Below are positions 1-5,500 of a DNA stretch of 9,405 bases, piece by piece; position 1 is the stretch's first letter, and the number at the start of each line of letters is the position of its first letter. The position numbers and the translations under genes are program-made. The DNA lies in contig JAUWTX010000056.1 of the NCBI GenBank assembly GCA_030614505.1, positions 1-9,405 on the forward strand, given 5' to 3'. Under the pieces are notes generated by a model. It had not been told where the DNA came from, searched no databases, and saw only the letters and a list, made by a program, of their open reading frames with translations. This DNA comes from Desulfuromonadales bacterium. Its GTDB lineage: Bacteria > Desulfobacterota > Desulfuromonadia > Desulfuromonadales > BM103.

Positions 1-527
1 GTATTTTTGAAGAGTATCTCAACCCCTGGGTGATCGGTTGGTGTGAGCAATATATCCCCTGGTATTGGCTCAACGAACTTCTGGTTGGTGAATACGGCCT
101 GTTCACTTTAGGGGTGCGCTATGCTGTGGCCATCATTCTGCCGATCGTCGGAACCTTCTTTATTGCTTTTGCTGTGATAGAAGACAGCGGCTATTTCCCG
201 AGGCTGGCTATGCTGGTTGACCGGGTCTTTAAAAGGATCGGTCTAAATGGCAGGGCTGTTATCCCGATGGTGCTTGGTTTTGGCTGCGACACTATGGCGA
301 CAGTTGTTACCCGGACACTGGAGTCGACCAGGGAGCGGGTTATTGCCACCCTCCTGCTCGCTCTTGCCATACCCTGCAGCGCCCAGATGGGGGTTATCCT
401 GGGGCTTCTATCCGGTGTGCCGGGGGCCTTGATGTTCTGGCTCGCCTGCATGGTGGGTGTCTTTCTGCTGATCGGCTTTCTTGCTGCTCAGGTTGGTCCT
501 GGCGAACGACCGATGTTCTATATGTAA
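1..527 (+). CDS. feoB: Ferrous iron transporter FeoB, membrane part, first piece (5' end outside window, ends at an internal stop)
   Basis: FeoB is the inner-membrane Fe(II) uptake protein, with an N-terminal GTPase and a polytopic C-terminal membrane domain. The reading frame is open from the left edge (first whole codon at 3), so the GTPase part lies outside the window. The 174 codons seen cover the first Gate domain and the FeoB_C region: the stretch around GTFFIAFAVIEDSGYFPRLA, then GFGCDTMATVVTRTLES, then a hydrophobic segment with IPCSAQ, whose Cys sits where FeoB gate cysteines are usually found, and a further membrane helix around 433-495. The frame ends at TAA 525-527 within GERPMFYM*IPPMRLP. 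Family members normally have Glu at this codon and continue, so this is not a natural C-terminus. The GTG at 30 is an internal Val codon, not a start. The identification is certain; whether the gene works is not. Confidence 0.9.
   Translation, partial: IFEEYLNPWVIGWCEQYIPWYWLNELLVGEYGLFTLGVRYAVAIILPIVGTFFIAFAVIEDSGYFPRLAMLVDRVFKRIGLNGRAVIPMVLGFGCDTMATVVTRTLESTRERVIATLLLALAIPCSAQMGVILGLLSGVPGALMFWLACMVGVFLLIGFLAAQVGPGERPMFYM
525..527 (+). other. feoB: In-frame premature TAA stop inside feoB
   Basis: TAA lies in the same frame as both FeoB pieces, and the codons on either side read MFYM-stop-IPPMRLPQ. In FeoB proteins this position is the Glu of an E-[LI]-P-P-x-R-x-P motif, so one G-to-T change (GAA to TAA) explains it with no insertion or deletion. 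The stop falls between the FeoB_C region and the second Gate domain. The next in-frame ATG is at 537, nine bases after the stop, without a visible Shine-Dalgarno. Possible explanations are a real nonsense mutation, an assembly or sequencing error, readthrough, or stop-restart translation. Confidence 0.85.
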
Positions 528-536
528 ATCCCACCG

Positions 537-998
537 ATGCGCCTGCCGCAACTGCAGAATGTCATGGTCAAAACCCTGACCCGCATGCAGTGGTACTTCC
601 TGGAAATTTTTCCGCTTTTCATGATTGCTTCGGTGTTGTTATGGGCTGGCAAATTGAGCGGTGCCCTGGAGTGGCTGGTCGAGATGTTTGATCCGGTCAT
701 GCGACTTCTCGGGCTGCCCGGTGAAGCTTCGACAGCATTTATTTTAGGTTTTTTCCGGCGGGATTTCGGTGCTGCCGGTCTTTATGATCTACAGACCGAG
801 GGTTTGCTGGATCCGGTGCAGTTGACGGTTGCTGCCGTTACCCTGACCCTGTTTGTTCCCTGTGTCGCGCAGTTTCTGGTTATGCAGAGAGAGCGTGGCT
901 GGCGCACGGCACTGATGATTTTCTTTGTGGTTACAGGCCTGGCTTTCAGCGTGGGTTGGTCCCTCAACCAGTTTCTGCTGATGACGGGGATTTTATGA
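537..998 (+). CDS. feoB: FeoB C-terminal piece (second Gate domain) downstream of the internal stop
   Basis: This 153-residue reading frame continues feoB in the same frame after the internal TAA. It begins MRLPQLQNVMVKTLTRMQWY, the usual amphipathic linker of FeoB. It then has a membrane helix (LEIFPLFMIASVLLWAG), the family signature GFFRRDFGAAGLYDL, a helix with VPCVAQFLVM carrying the second gate Cys, and a last helix near the C-terminus. It is about the length expected for the second Gate domain and ends naturally at TGA 996-998. There is no ribosome-binding site before ATG 537, so independent initiation would probably need re-initiation after the TAA. Its sequence looks undamaged, so any loss of function is recent or the stop is not real. 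It overlaps the next gene by an ATGA junction. Confidence 0.85.
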   Translation: MRLPQLQNVMVKTLTRMQWYFLEIFPLFMIASVLLWAGKLSGALEWLVEMFDPVMRLLGLPGEASTAFILGFFRRDFGAAGLYDLQTEGLLDPVQLTVAAVTLTLFVPCVAQFLVMQRERGWRTALMIFFVVTGLAFSVGWSLNQFLLMTGIL

Positions 999-1168
999 AG
1001 TGTGCCTTTTGTGAACATGAACTGACACCCGAGATGTTGCGTGAGGAAGCGTGTGGAGCATGTATCGGTGGTTGCCGGAAAATCCATTGCCCCTATTGTG
1101 GCCAGGAGAATCCGGTTGTGTCTGAGTTTCTGGACAAACTGCTGAAAGGCGGTAAAGATAAAGAGTGA
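995..1168 (+). CDS. Small Cys-rich protein (57 aa) coupled to feoB, probably zinc- or iron-binding
   Basis: The ATG at 995 overlaps the feoB stop (ATGA), the classic arrangement for translational coupling. The frame is open further upstream (from 956), but that extension lies inside feoB and adds no cysteines, so 995 is preferred. The 57 residues contain Cys 3 and 6 (CAFC), Cys 20, 23 and 27 (CGACIGGC), and Cys 32 and 35 (CPYCG), plus His 8 and His 31. There is no signal peptide or membrane helix, and the C-terminus is Lys-rich. CxxC plus CPYCG resembles zinc-ribbon or rubredoxin-like knuckles, and the central CxxCxxxC could hold a third ligand set. It has none of the winged-helix character of FeoC and is not a membrane-anchored FeoB-associated Cys-rich protein. 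The function is unknown; a role in Fe(II) handling at FeoB is inferred from position only. Confidence 0.8.
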   Translation: MKCAFCEHELTPEMLREEACGACIGGCRKIHCPYCGQENPVVSEFLDKLLKGGKDKE

Positions 1169-1173
1169 GAGCT

Positions 1174-1200
1174 GGGGACTAGGGACTGGGGACTTGGACT
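1174..1200 (+). repeat. Short heptanucleotide tandem repeat (GGGGACT type)
   Basis: About four head-to-tail units fill the gap after the Cys-rich gene: GGGGACT at 1174, AGGGACT at 1181, GGGGACT at 1188, and a 6-base TGGACT at 1195. The 7-base period is clear, with only the first base varying in the three full units. It is non-coding and partly overlaps a weak promoter candidate for the next gene. The unit resembles the heptameric short tandem repeats (STRR type) that I recall from cyanobacteria, but any relationship is unproven. Confidence 0.7.
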
Positions 1201-1223
1201 TGAGCCAGAAGACAAATTACAAT
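1194..1223 (+). promoter_or_regulatory. Weak sigma70-like promoter candidate before the DtxR-family gene
   Basis: TTGGAC at 1194-1199 and TACAAT at 1218-1223 are separated by 18 bases; the -10 matches the consensus at five of six positions, the -35 at three of six. An alternative is TTGAGC at 1200-1205 with TATTAA at 1223-1228 (17-base spacing). Either would start RNA shortly before the regulator gene and uncouple it from feoB. The -35 of the first candidate lies in the heptamer repeat. No clear Fur box is visible. Confidence 0.3.
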
Positions 1224-1250
1224 ATTAAGTGGAAAGAAAGGTCTTGATAT

Positions 1251-1898
1251 ATGAAAATCACGGACAAAGCTGACGAGATTCTGGAATCTCTATGGATTGC
1301 CACGGTGGAAGAGGGAGAGAATGCAGCTCATTTTGATACCCTTGGGATTGGTCCTGATGACGAGGGATTGTCTGAGCTGTCTGGACTTGCCTACATAGAA
1401 ATTCGCGGGGAGCGGGTTCTTTTACGCAAAGAGGGGCGTGAAGAGGCACGTATGACAGTACGTCGTCATCGTCTGGCCGAGCGCTTGATGATGGACATCC
1501 TCGATATCAAAGATGCTTCTGCCGATGCCAGAGCCTGTGAATTCGAACACCTGTTGCATCACGGTGTCGATACCAAGATCTGTACGTTACTCAATCATCC
1601 GACCACCTGTCCGCACGGTAAGCCGATTCCGCCAGGGACCTGCTGTGAGCAGGCACGCCAGGAAGGGGAGGTCGGGGTTGTCGCTCTGACAGAACTCAAG
1701 GCTGGAGAGAAGGGCGAGATCGCCTATCTTGCCGCCAGTGATGTCAGCAAAATGCACAAAATGATGAGTATGGGTGTTCTCCCTGGCAGCAATCTGGAGG
1801 TGACCCGGACTTTTCCTTCCTATATTTTCAAAGTCGGCTATTCGGAATTTGCTGTTGACGGTGAACTTGCCAGTGAGATTTTTGTACGCAAGGTATAG
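1251..1898 (+). CDS. DtxR/MntR-family metal-dependent regulator with C-terminal FeoA (SH3-like) domain
   Basis: DtxR-family proteins sense Fe(II) or Mn(II) and repress uptake genes. The 215-residue product has a short N-terminal winged-helix region (about 1-65), a metal-binding and dimerisation domain (about 66-135), and a FeoA/SH3-like domain (about 143-215). The signature RHRLAER (72-78) supplies His73 and Glu77, matching DtxR His79 and Glu83. CEFEH (96-100) supplies Cys96, Glu99 and His100, matching DtxR Cys102, Glu105 and His106. The family motif CPHGKPIPPG is at 120-129. By alignment by eye, DtxR Met10 is Glu9 here, with Glu12 nearby, recalling Asp8/Glu11 of MntR. The presumed recognition helix (about 34-49) is short and acidic, which is odd for a DNA reader. 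An AAAGG at 1237-1241 supports ATG 1251. Position beside feoB suggests iron sensing; the name ideR is plausible but not certain. Confidence 0.85.
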   Translation: MKITDKADEILESLWIATVEEGENAAHFDTLGIGPDDEGLSELSGLAYIEIRGERVLLRKEGREEARMTVRRHRLAERLMMDILDIKDASADARACEFEHLLHHGVDTKICTLLNHPTTCPHGKPIPPGTCCEQARQEGEVGVVALTELKAGEKGEIAYLAASDVSKMHKMMSMGVLPGSNLEVTRTFPSYIFKVGYSEFAVDGELASEIFVRKV

Positions 1899-1905
1899 GA
1901 AGCTC

Positions 1906-1934
1906 TTGCAACCCGTTTTGTAATTACCTATAGT
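1906..1934 (+). promoter_or_regulatory. Possible sigma70-type promoter for the actin-like gene
   Basis: TTGCAA at 1906-1911 and TATAGT at 1929-1934 have a 17-base spacing; they match the consensus at four and five of six positions. They lie just after the stop of the regulator gene. Transcription would begin near 1941 and leave a leader of roughly 158 bases before the GTG at 2099. That leader contains the hairpins and direct repeat listed separately. Confidence 0.45.
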
Positions 1935-1963
1935 CAATAAACTTTTACGTCGTTTTTAATGAA

Positions 1964-1984
1964 GACAGATTCTTGCAGTCTGTC
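1964..1984 (+). other. Hairpin in the leader of the actin-like gene
   Basis: GACAGA (1964-1969) and TCTGTC (1979-1984) form a perfect 6-bp stem around a 9-base loop. No T-run follows, so it is not a terminator. It lies about 25 bases after the predicted transcription start and could be a 5'-UTR stability element or a protein-binding dyad. Confidence 0.45.
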
Positions 1985-2020
1985 GGCCCATTAATGAACA
2001 AGCTCAATGAACTGGCTGCT

Positions 2021-2062
2021 GGGTGGGGACCTTCCTTGGCCGGGTGGGGCTCTTCCTCGAAA
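2021..2062 (+). repeat. Two-copy 21-bp direct repeat upstream of the actin-like gene
   Basis: Two adjacent 21-base units (2021-2041 and 2042-2062) each begin GGGTGGGG, and both carry CTTCCT at the same offset; about 15 of 21 positions agree. The 21-bp period equals two helical turns, so both copies would face the same side of the DNA, as tandem operator or centromere-like sites do. In RNA, the pyrimidine runs are partly complementary to the purine-rich Shine-Dalgarno at 2087-2093. Confidence 0.5.
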
Positions 2063-2081
2063 CAATAAAGGCGCGAGCCCC
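2046..2081 (+). promoter_or_regulatory. Hairpin just upstream of the actin-like gene's ribosome-binding site
   Basis: GGGGCTC (2046-2052) and GAGCCCC (2075-2081) are perfectly complementary and enclose 22 bases. The stem ends six bases before AAGGAGG at 2087-2093, which is the Shine-Dalgarno for the GTG at 2099 (5-base spacing). It could govern access to the ribosome-binding site. It does not resemble any riboswitch class I know. Confidence 0.45.
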
Positions 2082-2098
2082 TGAAGAAGGAGGAGTGA

Positions 2099-3157
2099 GT
2101 GGAAATTCTGGGAATCGACATCGGTTTTGGGTTCACGAAGGCGATCAACGGCAAGCAGGAGCTGATCTTCAAGTCAGTGCTTGGTGAAGCAACTGATATC
2201 CAGTTCAGAGAAAAAATGATTGCTGCTGGTGATGTGGAAGATAGCCATCTGCAGATAGAAGTCGATGACAAGCCCTATTTTGTCGGTGAACTGGCTGAAC
2301 GTCAAAGCAACGTGCGTTTCTTTACTCTCGATCAGGCGCAATTCATAAACAAATTCGCCAAGGTTTTTGCTCTTGCGGCTACGGCCCAACTGGTCAAAGG
2401 CTTTGTCCCGGTCAATTTGGTGACTGGCTTGCCGATTGGCTATTATCAGAAGTACAAAGATGAACTGGCTAAACTGTTGGTCGGTGAACATAAGGTTACT
2501 CTGATTGATGCCGACGGCAAACGGGAAGAGAAGTCGATCAGTATTAATAAAGTTCGGGTTGTACCGCAGCCTTTCGGTTCTCTTTTCAACCTGATGCTTA
2601 ACGATCTCGGCGAAATGGGCGACAAGCGTCTGGTCAAGGACAAAATCGGCATTATTGATGTCGGCTTCAGAACCTCCGACTACACAATCTCCGACAAAAT
2701 GCGTTATTCCGAGCGTGGCAGTCGCACCACGGATTCCGGAATTGCCAGGGCTTTTAACGTAATTGCAACCAAACTACGTGAAAACAGCGGTGTTAATGTC
2801 GAGCTTTATCGCCTCTATGAAGCGATCGATAGTGGCAGTATCAAGATCCGTGGCAAAGTATACGATCTCAAAAGCCTGACTGAGCAGGTGTTTGGCCAGT
2901 TGGCAACATCGATCGCCAACGAGGTAGATCGTCTCTGGGTTGATGATTGGGATATTGATGCCATGATAATTACTGGTGGTGGCGGAGCTGTCCTGGCGAA
3001 ATATCTCAAGCCGCTCTTGAACGGTGAAATTATGGAGACCGATCCGGAACAGGATATGCGTCTTTATAATGTTCATGGCTATCGCAAGTTCGGCCAGCAC
3101 ATCTGGGCGCGTGGCAATACGCCACCCCAGGAACCGGCGGCACCGACAACGAAATGA
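2099..3157 (+). CDS. ParM/Alp-like actin-family ATPase, orphan
   Basis: This 352-residue protein has the actin/Hsp70-type ATPase fold signatures: phosphate-1 loop GIDIGFGFTK (5-14), VTGLP (108-112), PQPFG (156-160), phosphate-2 loop IIDVGFRTSDYTI (185-197), and adenosine motif ITGGGGAVLAKYL (291-303). NVHGYRKFG (324-332) follows, where ParM/Alp proteins have their NaRGY-like motif. The C-terminal tail is Pro/Thr-rich and probably disordered. Such proteins form ATP-driven filaments that segregate plasmids or position cell structures. It is closer to ParM and archaeal-type actin-like proteins than to MreB, FtsA or DnaK by length and motifs. Start: GTG at 2099, five bases after a strong AAGGAGG; a GTG at 2095 is out of frame. 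No ParR-like gene lies beside it, and its neighbours are chromosomal housekeeping genes. The role is unknown: phage or plasmid remnant, or a chromosomal cytoskeletal protein. Confidence 0.85.
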   Translation: MEILGIDIGFGFTKAINGKQELIFKSVLGEATDIQFREKMIAAGDVEDSHLQIEVDDKPYFVGELAERQSNVRFFTLDQAQFINKFAKVFALAATAQLVKGFVPVNLVTGLPIGYYQKYKDELAKLLVGEHKVTLIDADGKREEKSISINKVRVVPQPFGSLFNLMLNDLGEMGDKRLVKDKIGIIDVGFRTSDYTISDKMRYSERGSRTTDSGIARAFNVIATKLRENSGVNVELYRLYEAIDSGSIKIRGKVYDLKSLTEQVFGQLATSIANEVDRLWVDDWDIDAMIITGGGGAVLAKYLKPLLNGEIMETDPEQDMRLYNVHGYRKFGQHIWARGNTPPQEPAAPTTK

Positions 3158-3161
3158 TTTT

Positions 3162-3192
3162 AAAACGCCTCTATTTCTGGAGGCGTTTTTTT
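3162..3192 (+). terminator. Rho-independent terminator after the actin-like gene
   Basis: CGCCTC (3166-3171) pairs with GAGGCG (3180-3185). Flanking A and T runs extend the stem to 3162-3189, and the 3' arm runs into seven consecutive Ts (3186-3192). The loop is 8 bases. It starts four bases after the stop codon of the actin-like gene and should separate it from rnr. Confidence 0.9.
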
Positions 3193-3253
3193 ATAAGCGC
3201 AGGATGTGGTGAGGCACGAACCGCATCAATCGAGACAATGGATTACGAGCAAG

Positions 3254-5500
3254 ATGGATCTCAACGATATCCTCACCCTGCTGCAACAGCGTGCCAATCG
3301 TCCTTTGAGTCTCAAAGAGATTCAGGAGACGCTTGATCTGAGTGCTGGTGAACGCAAGGCGGTCGGCAAAAGTTTGAAGCGTATGGTGAAGGAAGGCTTC
3401 CTGGTGCAGCTTAAAGGTGGGCGCTTTGCCTTGCCGGGGAAGGTCAACCTGGTTGTTGGAACGCTTAGTGTGCATCGTGACGGGTACGGTTTTGTTGTCC
3501 CGGTTGATGGTAAAGCTCAGGATGTCTTTGTCCCGGCGAGACATATTCGACCGGCAATGCATGGTGACATGGTGGTTGTCCGGCTGGAACGTTCACTGCG
3601 TACCGGTCGCCCGGAAGGGCGGGTTATCCGTGTCGAGCAGAGAGCTCATCAGACTTTGGTCGGGCGTTATCTCACAGACCATGGTGTGGGCTATGTTTCA
3701 CCGGCAGATCCGCACCTCCGGGATGACCTTCTGATTCCTCCCGGTGCTACCGGTGATGCCAGACCCGGTCAAATGGTAGTGGCTGAGATTGAAATCTATC
3801 CGGGGCATTCTCGTGGTGCTGTTGGCCGAATCACTGAAGTGCTCGGCGATGCTGCAGACCCGGATGTTGAAATCAGAATTGCTGCAATCCAGTTTAACCT
3901 CCCTTATGAATTCTCTCCGGAGGCCATGTCTGAGGCCGGTAAGGTTCCTCTGCAGATCAGCAAGCAGGAAATGTCGGGGCGTGAGGATCTGCGCCATCTG
4001 AATTTTATGACAATTGACGGTGAGACGGCGAAGGATTTCGACGATGCTGTTGCTATCGCCAGGCTTGATAAGGGCAGGGGTGATAAAGGCAGGGGCGATA
4101 AAGGCTATCGGCTATGGGTTGCTATCGCCGATGTTGCCCACTATGTTGCAGTTGGTGGTGTCATCGATAAGGAGGCTCTGCAGCGTGGCACCAGCGTTTA
4201 TTTCCCCGGGGCCTGTCTGCCGATGCTCCCTGAAACTTTGAGTAACGGTATCTGTTCACTCAACCCACAGGTCGATCGACTGGTTATGGTCGCAGAGCTT
4301 GATTTCGACGTTTCCGGAAATCGCGTCGGGTTGCGTTTTTGCCAGGCAGTTATTCGCAGTCGGGCGCGACTGACCTACACTGAGGTTGCTGCTGTTCTGG
4401 TTGAGGAAGATCTTGAGGCCAGGTCAGCACAACAACATTTAGTTGGAGATCTTGAAATCATGCGGGAACTTACTGAACTGCGTATTGAATCCCGCCGGCA
4501 GCGCGGCAGTCTTGATTTTGACCTTCCCGAGGTGCAAGTCCATCTTGATTCGCAGGGTCGCCTGGAGAATATCGTACGCTCTGAGCGTAACCTGGCACAT
4601 CGTCTCATTGAGGAATTCATGCTGGCGGCCAATGAGGCGGTCGCCGCCTGGTTGGTGCAGCAACGTGAGCCAATGATATTCCGGGTCCATGAGGCCCCTA
4701 GTGAAGGCAAAATGGCTGCTTTTCAGGAGTTTATAGCTTACTTCAACCAGGGGATCTCCCTGCCGGTTGAAGGTGTGAAGCCGAAACAGTTACAGGAACT
4801 TCTTGCTCGAGTTGCCGGGCAGCCGGAAGAGCATGTTATCAACCATGTGCTGTTGCGCAGTCTGCCTCAGGCGTATTATTCGATAAACAACCTGGGGCAT
4901 TTTGGTCTGGCAGCAGACAATTACTGTCACTTTACCTCGCCGATCCGACGCTACCCGGATCTGGCGGTACACCGTATCCTGAAACAACAGCTTTTGGGAC
5001 GGAAAGGAACAAAGCAGAGTAGCGAAGTGTCTTTGGAAGAAATTGCCCGGATCTCTTCAACAACAGAGCGGCGAGCGATGGACGCAGAACGTGACATTGT
5101 CGATCTCAAAAAATGTCAATTCATCGAGGATAAAGTGGGTGAAACATATCGTGGCATGGTAACCTCGGTACACGCCTTCGGGTTCTTTGTTGAACTGCTG
5201 GATGTTTTTGTGGAAGGATTGGTGCATGTCTCCAGTCTTGATGATGATTTCTACCAGTACGAAGAGGAGCGGCATCGTCTGATCGGCATGAATCGTCGCC
5301 GAGAATTCAGCATTGGCGCGCTGATTGAGGTGCGTGTTCACAAAGTTGATCTCGACCGCAGGGAAATTGATTTTCGCCTGGTCGAAGGGAAAAATCAGGG
5401 ACTCGGGACGCGGTATGAGGGCCGTGGAAAATCCAGGCCAAAGGCGCGTGGTGCGAAGCGTGGGAGTCGGAGAGAAAATGCAGGTCGTAAGAGATCTTGA
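3254..5500 (+). CDS. rnr: Ribonuclease R (RNB-family 3'-5' exoribonuclease)
   Basis: RNase R degrades structured RNA processively from the 3' end in the cytoplasm. The 748-residue product has an N-terminal winged-helix domain (about 1-65, starting MDLNDILTLLQQRANRPLSL), two OB-type cold-shock domains (about 70-225), and the RNB catalytic domain with TIDGETAKDFDDAV. There Asp255, Asp261, Asp263 and Asp264 match the four metal-binding aspartates of E. coli RNase R (272, 278, 280, 281). WVAIADVAHY (from 288) and CHFTSPIRRYPDL (558-570) follow, then an S1 domain (about 628-712) and an Arg/Lys-rich tail. The frame is open back to a GTG at 3206, but ATG 3254 gives the usual N-terminus; its Shine-Dalgarno is weak. 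A 15-bp tandem repeat inserts DKGRG units beside the active-site motif. It follows a terminator, so it needs its own promoter, which I could not identify. It overlaps ribF. Confidence 0.93.
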   Translation: MDLNDILTLLQQRANRPLSLKEIQETLDLSAGERKAVGKSLKRMVKEGFLVQLKGGRFALPGKVNLVVGTLSVHRDGYGFVVPVDGKAQDVFVPARHIRPAMHGDMVVVRLERSLRTGRPEGRVIRVEQRAHQTLVGRYLTDHGVGYVSPADPHLRDDLLIPPGATGDARPGQMVVAEIEIYPGHSRGAVGRITEVLGDAADPDVEIRIAAIQFNLPYEFSPEAMSEAGKVPLQISKQEMSGREDLRHLNFMTIDGETAKDFDDAVAIARLDKGRGDKGRGDKGYRLWVAIADVAHYVAVGGVIDKEALQRGTSVYFPGACLPMLPETLSNGICSLNPQVDRLVMVAELDFDVSGNRVGLRFCQAVIRSRARLTYTEVAAVLVEEDLEARSAQQHLVGDLEIMRELTELRIESRRQRGSLDFDLPEVQVHLDSQGRLENIVRSERNLAHRLIEEFMLAANEAVAAWLVQQREPMIFRVHEAPSEGKMAAFQEFIAYFNQGISLPVEGVKPKQLQELLARVAGQPEEHVINHVLLRSLPQAYYSINNLGHFGLAADNYCHFTSPIRRYPDLAVHRILKQQLLGRKGTKQSSEVSLEEIARISSTTERRAMDAERDIVDLKKCQFIEDKVGETYRGMVTSVHAFGFFVELLDVFVEGLVHVSSLDDDFYQYEEERHRLIGMNRRREFSIGALIEVRVHKVDLDRREIDFRLVEGKNQGLGTRYEGRGKSRPKARGAKRGSRRENAGRKRS
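4067..4105 (+). repeat. 15-bp in-frame tandem repeat within rnr
   Basis: Two full units (4067-4081 and 4082-4096) and a 9-base partial unit (4097-4105) follow each other, differing at two positions between the full units. They encode DKGRG, DKGRG and DKG (residues 272-284) in the loop between the DFDDAV and WVAIADV strands of the RNB domain. E. coli RNase R has a shorter Gly-rich turn here. The 15-bp unit keeps the frame. Confidence 0.85.

Noticed and set aside
500..560. Frameshift as the cause of the split feoB
   Set aside because: Positions 525 and 537 are in the same frame and no residues appear missing across the junction; only the stop codon itself interrupts the protein.
782..1087. Antisense reading frame over the end of feoB and the Cys-rich gene
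   Set aside because: It is a mirror of well-supported + strand genes, with no family motifs and no ribosome-binding site.
1899..2098. Known riboswitch (such as a c-di-GMP GEMM element) before the actin-like gene
   Set aside because: The conserved core bases of GEMM or other classes I know are absent; only simple hairpins are seen.
3192..3197. TATAAG after the terminator as a -10 box for rnr
   Set aside because: No acceptable -35 lies 16-18 bases upstream, since that region is the terminator stem.
3154..3336. Short + strand reading frame spanning the terminator and the rnr start
   Set aside because: It runs through the terminator stem and overlaps the rnr N-terminus, and has no recognisable domain.
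4375..4710. Antisense reading frame of 111 codons within rnr
   Set aside because: Its composition is Ser/Arg-rich, typical of a shadow of a conserved gene, and it lies opposite the RNB catalytic domain.
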